A DNA stretch of 64,000 bases from positions 1 through 64,000 of the forward strand of contig JBAMJV010007503.1 of NCBI GenBank assembly GCA_037951105.1. The letters are read 5' to 3'. The translations under genes were made by a program, and so were the position numbers. Source of the stretch: Echinarachnius parma (Eukaryota; Echinodermata; Echinoidea; Clypeasteroida; Echinarachniidae). Shown here in pieces: positions 40,576-51,700 of this stretch (position 1 is its first letter; each line of letters begins with the position of its first letter). The notes under the pieces were generated by a model. It did not search any database, had not been told where the DNA came from, and was given only the letters and a program-made list of their open reading frames with translations.

Positions 40576-43500
40576 GGGCAATTCCACCATAACGGAATTA
40601 CATTCAGAGACGTTTTTTGCTCATTATTTCATTCCCTGTGCAATATTCTCATGACTTAAGTAAATTTTGATACTTATATAAGTTGCACGGGTAACCAGGC
40701 TACAACATGATAGGGAAATGGTTTTATATCTTCCATGTGTTGTTGCACACTAGACCAATATGTGTGACCGTAACGGAATTACCGGAGAATGAAGTTTTTT
40801 TTTTGCTACAAGTTTGCGTTGAGTTTCTCTGAAATATAAGACACTTTGAAACTGATTTTATGTATTTTTTCTATCTTGATAATGTCAACTTCACTTTAGA
40901 ATAATTAGATGCATAAACAACACAATGATAAGTTCACAAATTCACTTTTTTGAAAAAAGACCACTGTAACGGAATTACACAAATTTGTAACGGAATTACA
41001 TCTCTGACAGTTACAAGGTAAACTCAATTATTTTGCACTTAACTTTTCTTACATACTAATGCAAACATCAAGGCTATCTAGCACTTGAATATAAACCATA
41101 ATTTGACTTATCTGTTAAGCAATATTTAAACTTGTCATGTGTTAAATGAATGAAAATATGGCCAAAATACAATTCAGAGTGAAATTTGAAAAAAATGTTG
41201 CTAAAATCCAGCTTTATTTTGGTTTATTTTCAGCTTCATATTAGTAGGCAAGGAATTAAAAAGGATTGCATCAATTAAATGAAAGAAAAATCCTAGAAAC
41301 TATGTCCACTAAAGTGTGTAACGGAATTACACAACTTAAGCAGTGAAATCAACTTTTCCACAAATCGGTACATGAACAACAAAGAATTCACATTTTAGCT
41401 TCAATACTTTTCAAAAATCAATAATGTGACAATAATAACCATATTTGAAGAAAAAAATAGCAACATTTTATAATTTTTCCTTTACTTCAAGAAAAATGGT
41501 GAAATTGTGAAAAAACCCAAAGTAAAAAAAAAAAGAAAAGTACCTACATTATGTGACATGCTAAAGAACTGCAAATCATCAATATCAAGAAACATTTAAA
41601 CAATTTAAAATCACAAACAGGTCAAATCATTCAACTTTCAATGCTACAAAGCCTCGTAAACTTCCTGAATATTGGATATCTGTGTGAATGGAAATGCATT
41701 GTGAATGGGCAATTCCACTGTTACAGAATGACAAATAAGTGATTTTTAGCTCTGTTTTCTTAATCATATTTAAAATTCCTTTCACTTCCACAGTTTTTAC
41801 AACTTTAATAACTGGCAGGGGTACCAGAGGTACAAATCTATAACACTGTAGCGTCAGGAGACCAAAATACAATTATAACGGAAAGTGGTCTTTTATTCAA
41901 CACTAACTTTGTAATGATTTTCTGCAAAAGCTACCACAAAAAATTCTTCATTGGTAATAAAAACTTGTCATATGTAAGTTACAAACTTGAATTTGGTACA
42001 TCTTTTTTCCAGAAATTATCTATTTTAACCTCTGAAATTACCTTAAGACAAATGAATGTCACTGTAACGGAATTACGCCTGTGAAATCCACCCATGAATC
42101 CACCCATGAAAATGCAATTTCTTGGTTACATTTTTCTACTTATAGTCTATAGTAAAGAATTTGTATGCATTGTAAATTGTATGCATTGTTAAACAATAAT
42201 TGTTAAACTCTTACATAAGGACCAGAACAATTCCTGAATTTATGTGTGTGCGTAACAGAATTACAAAAAAATCGAGATTTGTTATATAAACTCTTGTTAT
42301 ATTCTGAAATTATTCTTTTAAAAATTCATCCTTAAAGTGATCTTAATTTACTCTCAAATTAATTTGGAATGCGTTTTCATTCATTCCATGAAATACATGA
42401 TATATCGGATATAAACATGTATGATCCTCAAACAAAAAGTTGGCATATAAAATATAAATATCGAATTGCAAAAAATGAAAGACACCTTTAGGAATTCCCA
42501 TTTGAAAATGCAAATACTTTGTACAGTTTTTGTACTTTTTGTTTTTGTACTCTGTACATCTTTGATCTGCATACAGAAGCACACTGAACACTCAATGAAT
42601 TCTGACTTTATGATAATGAATCAAACATATCTTAGCCTGTAGTATATAGTTTTGAATATCTTGAAGCCTATTCTGTATTTATGTTTGATTTTATATGCTT
42701 CAGTTTAATACAAATTTACATAATTAATGGTGAGTTATGAGCCCTTAACTGATCAATGATAATCAAATCTACATACAAAATTATTAATATCAAATCTCCT
42801 TGAAAGTTGAAGGTATGATTTATATCTTAAAATACATCATTGTAAATTAATGTGAGAAAATAAATGTAGAACCAGTGTCATACTAATTACTCGATATTTT
42901 AAAACAATTTTTATTGTTTTCGTTTTTCCCTTTCTAAAGTACAAACATGAATCTGCTGCATCTTCATAATTTCAGTCAAGTGGGTCAAGTGCTAGAAACT
43001 AATTTAATGATAGAACATTATCATCTCTATTATGTTCAAGGAGAGAAAAATTATCTATCATTATCAATTTAGTTAAATCACCATTGCTGCAATATGAAGC
43101 ATGTGAGGTAATGAGTCACATAAAGTAACATTGTACAATACATGTCTAATGACTTATTGTCTACATGGCTACAGTTCATGCTATTTAAAGGGTATTTCTA
43201 CATTCAGAACAAGAAAAAAAATTATTTTCAGCAATATCATTCAATACCTTACAAACCATGTGCGTGTAATTCCGTTACGTAACGGAATTACTAATAGTGT
43301 TACGCCATTTTTGGAAAAAGTAGTGACATTATTTTAGAAAATTACGTTGGAAGTTCTTAGGACTATGGTGAAGGAAGAGAATTCACAATGACATGACCAA
43401 AGAACAGGTAATAAGATATTGAGAAAAACTTAAAACGGTTTATCGTAACGGAATTACGATCAAATGTGCATAGATTTAAAAAAATTCTCAAAAAAATATG

Positions 43501-43813
43501 CAATGAAGTTACTGCCCATGCTTTACAATTTGTGATTGTTACAACATCGTATGGAAAATATGAGAAAATGAGCAGAAACAGTCATTGAATTAAAAGATTC
43601 ACTTTATTTTCATAAAATGAAGCTGATTTATGAATAAAAGGTCATAAATTTCTGTTCGATTCAAGCAGAAATATTTGAAAAACCAATAGAGCTATATACA
43701 ATCGGTTTTCAGTTTCCTAAAATTCAAGTTTTCCTCTATTGATAACAGTTTGATTTAGGGAAGATTGCTCAACTTTGAGATGTGGTGTTTTTGCCTTCTC
43801 TCATACGGAATTG
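40576..43813. mobile_element. 3.2-kb non-autonomous element with scattered TAACGGAATTAC motifs
   Basis: Ends GGGCAATTCC (40576-40585) and its complement (43804-43813), with a 4-bp duplication AAAT (40572-40575, 43814-43817). Exact TAACGGAATTAC occurs at 40590, 40771, 40967, 40988, 41319, 42065 and 43446. Near-matches are at 41709 and 42253. A head-to-head pair forms the palindrome GTAATTCCGTTACGTAAC at 43266 on. The rest is AT-rich without a coding frame. Motif plus ends suggest a transposon with many internal transposase-binding-like sites; the superfamily is not determined. Confidence 0.6.
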
Positions 43814-43817
43814 CCCA

Positions 43818-45330
43818 AATACAGAATCAAATTGTTTTTCTTCAAAGAACACTATCACGTTATCATGGACTTGATCAAAATCTTTCTTCTTACATGTATA
43901 TCGTCTAGGCCTTAGAGATTGGCTCTGCAGTGCTGGGCTAAAGTATTATTATTCAGCAAAGCTTGACATTTTTTTCTGGTGGGCTGTTGGGACTTAAATT
44001 TATGGAAGCCTAAAACAAGCATTGTAGACCTGATACAAAGAAAAACATTAAAAAATATGTTTCATCGATTGCCCAGTCGACATGCAAAAATGAACATGAT
44101 ATTTTGGCGGCTCGTTTAATAGTCAGCTCTACATTCCAACCTGTGTCAATACAAATGTTATTGAACCTGTCTATAGAGGTCATTTGTGTACACTTGCCAA
44201 TTTTCTTTAATAGGTGGTCACTATACACAGACTGTATTTATTTTGTGCTAACTGTGAACCGTTAATTAAAATATGCTATGAGACATTGCAATTGAGGTTA
44301 TGGTATTAGACTATAAATAATAGTCTACCCTCTATGAGAGTGCTGTATAAACAATATTTAGGTTCGGCATATATTTATTTATCTTTTCACTCAAAACTTG
44401 GTACTTCAAAATAAACATCTCAGTTAAGCTTTAATTAGAGAGCAGATTTAAAAGGGGGCTGTTTCATTTTAGTTCAAGTTCAACAAATACATTGACAGTA
44501 ACAGAGAAAATTTCATAATCTTAAGAATGAATTTTAAAATATAAAACCATAGTACAAAGTACGAATGGGAGGATGTGACTTCTACACATGTACTAATTAA
44601 AATCATTCAACAGACTTGGAAATTTGAATTTTGGGCGATAAGTCGGCCATTTCTAAACAAAGTTTCCCCAAATATGTCTATAGCCTAATGCCTATTATAC
44701 TATACACCAGTGTGAAAAGCAATGACGTTTATTATCAAGTGCATTGCTTCACTGCACTACCCGATGCCAGGTATTATAAAACGGCTCTGGTAAATTCAGT
44801 AACGTGATTGGTTAAATCCAGTCACGTGACTATTCATTACATTTCAACAAACAAACAAGAAAAAGCGTAACACACATGTGTTGTCACTTTTTGTTGCGCG
44901 ATATTTGCACGGCTGTGACGTCACAATGCTTGTTGACATAGGTCTACGAAGTCAAACTTGCGAAAGTGATTAAAAAAAAGATGGAAAATGCTTCGTTCTG
45001 TAAATAATGTGTTCTGTAGTAAATAAATCTAGAAGCAGATTCGTAAATTATATGGTATGTGGTTTGATATTGGAAAGTTTTGGAATGGAAATGCATACAA
45101 TTCTTTGATAATTCTCACTTTTAACGGGAAAATTTTCGGATTTTCGGCGACTGCATTTGATCTGCTGAGCTGCAGAGAGTCAAATTCAGTGAAGCGAGTG
45201 CAATCTAGTGATGATTAATTTGGTAAATTCCTAATAAATTCACACTCTAGAGAGTAGATAGACTTGGTTACTCATTGTGGAGAGCCTGTTTTCAATAATC
45301 TAGCAAAATAAAACAATCCGTGGTTGAGCC
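43818..45330. other. no recognisable gene
   Basis: AT-rich. It has a fragment of the acctgtctatagaggtc repeat at 44165-44230 and a gtcacgtgac palindrome near 44821, without an adjacent coding frame. Confidence 0.45.
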
Positions 45331-45339
45331 TGTTTTATA

Positions 45340-45520
45340 AAACAAATAATACTACGGCCTTGTTATCGTGCCGTCATGTAAATGCATCGACTCTCGGCTA
45401 TGTTAGCTGTGCGCATGCGCACTCGGCTTCGCCTCGTGCACAACGTACAGCTAACATAGCCTCTAGTGCAATGCATTTACACAACGCACTCAAGACCGTG
45501 TATTATTTGTATATTCAATA
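45340..45520. repeat. imperfect palindrome with a central TGCGCATGCGCA
   Basis: Arms such as ggctatgttagctgt (45396-45410) and acagctaacatagcc (45448-45462), plus gtaaatgcat and atgcatttac further out, and caaataatac against gtattatttg at the edges, make nearly the whole 180 bp foldable. An NRF-1-type palindrome TGCGCATGCGCA sits at 45410-45421, at the inner end of the left arm. Confidence 0.6.
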
Positions 45521-45828
45521 AGGTGTACAAACCAAACAAAGTTTCACTTTACATAGGGTTCTATGTGGCTGACACGAAAGTATTGTTCACTAGCATGCAT
45601 GCATAATAACCTGTTTTTTAGTGACAGGAACTTCATAAAGGCTAAACAAAATTTCACATGACATTCATGACCCAGATTTATTTTGATGTAATGTAGGAAC
45701 CAGATTTGCCTGTATTGTAAGTATAAATTGTGCAATCCCTGTAGAGATAATTTACAAGACCTGCCAGGTTTCCATATATCGCATTGTGTTAAGTACTTAA
45801 TCTCAGTTGCAAATCTTTTAGTATGAAA

Positions 45829-46002
45829 CCGGGGGGGGGGGGGGGGAATTAAAAACGATCTATCAGGGGCTTCTTTTCAAGCTCGCCTGCATGAAAATAG
45901 CACCATAAATTTTGTTTTGCTTTGAACTGTACATATTCTAATTTACGGGGGCTCTTTTATGATTTTCAGGGGCTAAATCACCCCCATGTATTTTTTCCTA
46001 TG
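45829..46002. mobile_element. G-run insertion with 8-bp duplication
   Basis: The direct repeat gtatgaaa flanks it (45821-45828, 46003-46010). It starts ccggggg (G run of about 16) and contains caggggcttcttttcaag and gggggctcttttatgatttt. Relatives at 47080-47250, 52723-52819 and 59240-59460 share the gggggctac...gggggctctttt plan. No clear inverted ends. Confidence 0.5.
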
Positions 46003-46010
46003 GTATGAAA

Positions 46011-48280
46011 GGGGTATTGTCTTATACTCCAGCAAATGGCCAGTGAACTATTATTTCTAGCTTCTTATTTGGTTACACATAAAACTGATTAAAAAGACAC
46101 AGTGGGGCTCTGTAGTCCTTCAATTATCCATGGATATTATTGTTTACAAAGATGAACAATGAGTAACTAAAGAACATACAAAGAAGCTTCCAGTGTAGAG
46201 CTACTTCAACGCCTTATCTGGGGGAGTGCAAGGTAACTGTAGGATCCCATATTATAATGCCCTCATGTGATATCTGAGCCGCAGAATGATTAACTCTGAG
46301 GTTATCATTAGGAGCCAACAACTGAGTCAATATGTAATGATACCGGACACAGTGGTCCTAGCATGTACTGTAAGTGTATTTAATGTATAATTTTTTTTTC
46401 TGTGGAGTCTTACAGACTTGTGAGGGAGTGAAAACTTGTTACATTTTTACTAAGACTTTTTGAATGAAAACAACCCTGTTATATATATGTTTTCTACCAT
46501 TAATTTTGAATGATAACTAATACAAGTTTTAGTTACTAAAATTCAGTTTGACTAATACTCTACTATACCTTTTAGGCAACGTCAGAGTAGTGATAGTGTA
46601 TTATCTGGGCATTTGAAGATGGAGCATGAAAAATGGGTTTTATAAAATGCATAAGATTGCTATCTAAACATTGCACCCATAGTGCAGGTAGAGTACAACA
46701 TACTGCCATTATTTGTACATGAACTTTACATTAGCTAGTACTGCAAATTCCCTACCAGATAAAGACCTCTGTGCTTGAATGAACACGGTTATGATGCATT
46801 TGAACTGTATATTTCATCTAGGTATGCATCGGGATTATGAATATAGTGTGGCACCTTTGACTTACATTTTATTACATAAATTTGCCTAAGTTATAGTGGA
46901 AGAGCATTTCTCAGCATTTGTTCTATTTACAATATACTTTATAATGTGGCTCAAAGTCAAGACACCTCATACAGTGTAGAGCAGGCCTTAATGGCACTGA
47001 ATGGGGCTACCCTGTGTTTTTAAAGAACACTGAATAAATAAATAAATAAATACTCTAAATACAATCTGGACCAATGCAGGAATTAATTTTTTAATTTTAG
47101 GGGGCTACTTTTGCAATCTGATAGATATCCAGAAATTGTTCACATAATACCCTAGATGATAATTTTAGGGGCTACCTAATGATTTCAGGGGGATATTTTG
47201 AAAACTAGGGGGCAAAATCGCACTCGGCCCCCGTATATTTCCTACACTGCCCTGATCTGACCAACAGTTTAGTAGTAAAATATGAACTTTTAAGTCAGAG
47301 ATTTAACAACTTACTACCATTTCTTAAATACAAATATAGCTTGTAAACTGAATTAAAATAAATCAGAACATAACTATATATGAAAATGCTATTCAAGCAT
47401 CACAAATTAGCTGGGCATATTCGTTCAGTTCATTAGTTGTACTTGTACCAGGGCTTGACACTTCTAGAACTTGTCCACTTGCCCGGGGGAAGTAAAAATT
47501 GGTGTCGGGCAAATGAATTGTCTAGTTTGCTTGCCCTATCTGGCAACTGAATTATTGTTCAACCACGAGAGAACTATGTAATTTCATATGTGTAAATCTC
47601 ATCTAGGACTAAGTGGGCAAGGCTTGCTTGAACCATGAAAAAGGGTTTTCTTAAATATGTAGGTGAAAGGGGAAGCAAATAGATCTATATTAATGTTTCA
47701 TTTTTGTGGGAATGCTTGTATTTGACTTCTAGTCCATAATAGTCCTGATAAGGACTTGAACGATCCTAATATGACTTGTAATCCCAGGAAATTGTTTACC
47801 AAAGTTTATTACTTATTTGTTTAATTTCACAAATGACTGTCTGTGTGTGTGCGTTTATGATATGGTGATATGCATGGAGATAGGATGGGGTAGGACAGAG
47901 ATAGAGTGGGGTTCAGGGTAGGGGCCTCATTGAGAGGAAGTCAGAAACTGAATATTGTAGTAAATAAATTGTTCAAGATTGTTTCAATAGGGGCTATTGA
48001 AAATTCACTGAATGTAGAAGTTCATATTTTAACTCATTATATTTTCTAAGATTTTATATTAGTTTCCTGTTTCTTTTAATTAATAAAACATTCAGATTGT
48101 TAAATCTTGCTGCTATGTTGGGCAATGAATGTTATTTAATTGCCAAGTACTTGGATGATATAGAATACATTGAATATTAAGAAGATTTTACCATCCGTGG
48201 TTTCACCCCACCCGCCCCCGCCTCTCTGGTTCCTTGTTGACTAGCTATACCTTTGCATGTAGGTCAGTTAACTTTGTCCA
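46011..48280. other. no gene; several repeat fragments
   Basis: A fragment of the AGGGATAGTTGAG/TTAA MITE lies near 46530-46575 and a gggggctac family member near 47080-47255. A CAGGGCTTGACACTT hAT-like end lies at 47449 with tail to about 47625. An AATA microsatellite lies at 47035-47050. Confidence 0.45.
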
Positions 48281-48334
48281 TCACAGGTCAGAGCGCTGCT
48301 ATGATCAAGTACGTTGTTATCGGTGTGCAGCAAT

Positions 48335-48393
48335 ATTGGTCACGTGACCTCATTACTAAGTGCGATTGATGGAACCGTGAAGACAGGGGGCGG
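48335..48393. promoter_or_regulatory. promoter elements of the gene starting at 48688
   Basis: An inverted CCAAT box (attgg, 48335-48339), a palindromic E-box/CLEAR-like site GGTCACGTGACC (48338-48349) and a GC box gggggcgg (48386-48393), followed by a CRE-like gtgacgta near 48398. All lie 300-350 bp before the ATG in a CpG-richer patch. Function inferred from motifs. Confidence 0.5.
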
Positions 48394-48687
48394 TTCAGTG
48401 ACGTAGCGATCAAGCCTGGTAGCAATATCGCTCTCGTGCGGCTGGAATTTGCTACCTGTTAAAACGGAAAACAGAGAGATAGTGATTGAAGTCTCCAAGC
48501 TGTCTCGAGGTTGGGTCTGAACTCTGAAGTTCCTGCTCCACGGACCCACTTATCATCTTGGCCAGAAAAGATATTGGTCCAAATTCCTCCTTCCAGAGAA
48601 TTCTTTGTTATACTTGCTTCAATTACTTGACCTTCATCCCTAGACTTTCACCCTCTGCCGTCTTTATTTATGTTTTACGCACCAGAT

Positions 48688-48787
48688 ATGGCCGAGCCTT
48701 TCGCATATCCAAGCTCGGCAGGCCAGAAGAACGTTCAGCCCCCTCTCCTGTGGCACAACAAGATAATTAACGGACCAGTCGGACCAG
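48688..48787 (+). CDS. unknown small gene, exon 1
   Basis: 33 codons plus one base in a CpG-richer patch; donor consensus is accag|gtaaat. The following intron begins with tandem repeats of about 184 bp. Confidence 0.55.
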
Positions 48788-51700
48788 GTAAATTTTGTTG
48801 CAGTTTTAATTTGATCTTTTCTTGTTGTCTTTCTTCATCCATCAGCCGACATCACATCTTGTTGTCTGTGCAATCCATGTCTTGCCTGCATCCTCACAAA
48901 ATGCATAGATCTGTCTTACTTCAGAATAGTCATCATCAACTTCAAACATCTCATCAAATTGTTCATATCGTCTCTATCTTGTTGCAATGAGTTTTTATCT
49001 TTACTTGTTGTCTTTCTTTATCCATCAGCCGACATCACATCTTGTTGTCCGTGCAATCTATACTTCGTTTTGTTTCCTCACGCAATGCATAGATCTGTCT
49101 TACTTCAGAATAGTCATCATCAACTTCAAACATCTCATCAAATTGTTCATATCGTCTCTATCTTGTTGCAATGAGTTTTTATCTTTACTTGTTGTCTTTC
49201 TTTATCCATCAGCCAACATCACATCTTGTTGTCCGTGCAATCTATACCTCGTTGTGTTTCCTCACGCAATGCATAGATCTGTCTTACATGAGAAAATGAT
49301 CATCATCAACTTCAAACATCTCATCAAATTGTTCTTATTGTCTCTAACTTGTTGCAACAAGTTTTGATCTTTACTTGTCTTTATTTATCTATCAGCCGTC
49401 ACCACATCTTGTTGTCAATCCATGTTGTGCGATGTATACCCCCGGGGGGGGTACTCAGATTATAGTCGGACGGGGGTGTGCGGCTGAGACTTCCAAAGCC
49501 ATACCCACATCTAAGGGTCCTTTTGCGAAAAATGGACCCATGCCTAAGGATTTTTTTTCGCCTGCGGCGCATGTTTTGGGTGTATTTCCCGCAAATTTTG
49601 CGGTTTTAAGTTAGCGAGCGTAGCGAGCTTGAACATTTTTGCAATTTTGCATCGGCAAATCCAAAAATCCCGTATAAAAAAGGGGAAATCTGAAAAAAGG
49701 GACCCATGTCTAAGGATTTTTTTTATGAAAAGGGGACCCATGTCTAAGGGTCTTTCTTGAAAAAGTCACCCTTCCCAGCGGCACATCCCCGTATACCCAA
49801 TATACGTGAGTACCCCCCCCGGGTGTATACCTTGTCTGTGTCCTCGCATCTTTACAGCCTACATCAAGAATTGTGCTATCACAGCCAAATGGTTATCATC
49901 AAACTTCAAACATCTCATCAAATTGTTCACATCGTCTCTTTCTCGGTGGGAGAAAGTGTTGATTTTTACTTGTTTTCTTGATCCATTAGTCGAAATCAGC
50001 CTTTACAGCCTACATCATGAATAAATGCTATCTCACTTGTCGTACAATGCACATGATGCATCTGTCGTACATTAGAATAGTCATCATCAGCTTCAAACAT
50101 CCCGTCATATTGTCTCTATCTCGTTGCAACAAGTATCACTATCGACTTGGCACAGTGATTATACGGATCATCAGCCCAAATGTTTTTGAACTAAAAATTA
50201 GAATCTATGTATTATATTGACCGATGGAGCATATCATTCATGCCATTTTCTCTTCATTTTTCTGTTTATTTCTTATCCTTCCTTTTTGTACCATATCTAA
50301 AGTTACCATTATTTAAAACATCACTTTTACTTCCAATACCTGACTCCGCACAGTGATTGTACCGATCATCATACCAAATGCCTTAGAAGCAAACATTGAA
50401 ACCAGTAGAGCATTTCATTAATGTCATCTTCTCTTCATTTATCTTTTTATTGTGTATCCTTCTTTTATATATATATACATGATTACATCACTTTTATTCC
50501 AATACTGTCTTTTCAAAAATTGAAATGTACTGTTTCTGCCTTTCTTCATGAAACTTATTTGTATTGTGTCTTTTATATAAAACACAAAATGAAAAGCTCA
50601 TATTGTATGAACATGTATCTTATTTTATGTGAAATAGATGTTCAGAATATATTTCTTTATATCCTTTTACATTGATGGAGTTTTCTCAATTTTTGGAGAC
50701 ATTTCACCTTGCTTCAATATGCCCCACAACTCCTCGTATTGACCTCAATCAACTACAATTATCAAATAAGTTTTGCTCTACTAATTTATCAGAAATGGTC
50801 ATCTATTGTCCTTGCTCTGTGCTTTGTATTCACCTTAAGCAAACTACTTTATTCAAATAGCAAACACAATTATCTTTGTGGTTATCAATCTAAATTTTGA
50901 CTTTTCACACTTTTTTTAACATTATTACTCTGTGCCACTATGAAAACATCCATTCCATTCGCAAATATATATTGTTTGTCACGTTAAGTAGAACACTAGT
51001 TCAACCATATTTTATAGTTATATTTCCTACGATTTTTGTATCTGCCTCTGTGTTAATTTATTACGCTAACGTAGAACAAATCAGTAATCACTTAAATTCT
51101 TTACAAAGGTGAATGAGAAATATGCAGAAGCCCTGACTGCATTGCATGTAAGTGAGGTAAATGTTTACAAAATGAATAATTGCTAAAGAAAGAAATAATG
51201 AAATAAGACATAAACATAATTAATTAAACCCAATCTAGAATTAGGTCATACTTCATTATTTGTCCTCTATATTATAGCTAATCAACTTATATGCAAAATA
51301 AATCGTAAATCATAAAACTATTAATATCTTTATTCTGTGTGGAAAATCGCTTCAATATCAAAATCAAACCTCCAAAGATGTGTTACACCAACATACAGTT
51401 GATTTAATCCTGACAACTTGGTGGAATTAATGCACAAAAAGTCCAAAATGTTGACCAAAATCTGATACTTTGAAAAATAAGCTAAGCACGGTGCTGTGCT
51501 GCATTTTCCTCGCATGCTTTAAAACTCCGATACTCAGAAAATGAGCTAAGAAAAGTGATGTGCAATAATTTCCTTGTGTGCTTTATCACGTTAACTGGGA
51601 TAATGTAAGGCTTGCTTGCGTCTTATGTGACTCACAAACTACTTATATACTTATTGTTGAATGCCTGAATACAGTAGTTGTGTCATTTACAGCTGTCAAA

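Noticed and set aside
48821..49400. CRISPR-like repeat array
   Set aside because: Long 184-bp head-to-tail units with no spacer pattern, in an animal genome.
48670..49614. ORFs with repeated HRSVLLQNSHHQLQTSHQ
   Set aside because: They read through the 184-bp intronic tandem repeat; the same peptide recurs only because the DNA does.
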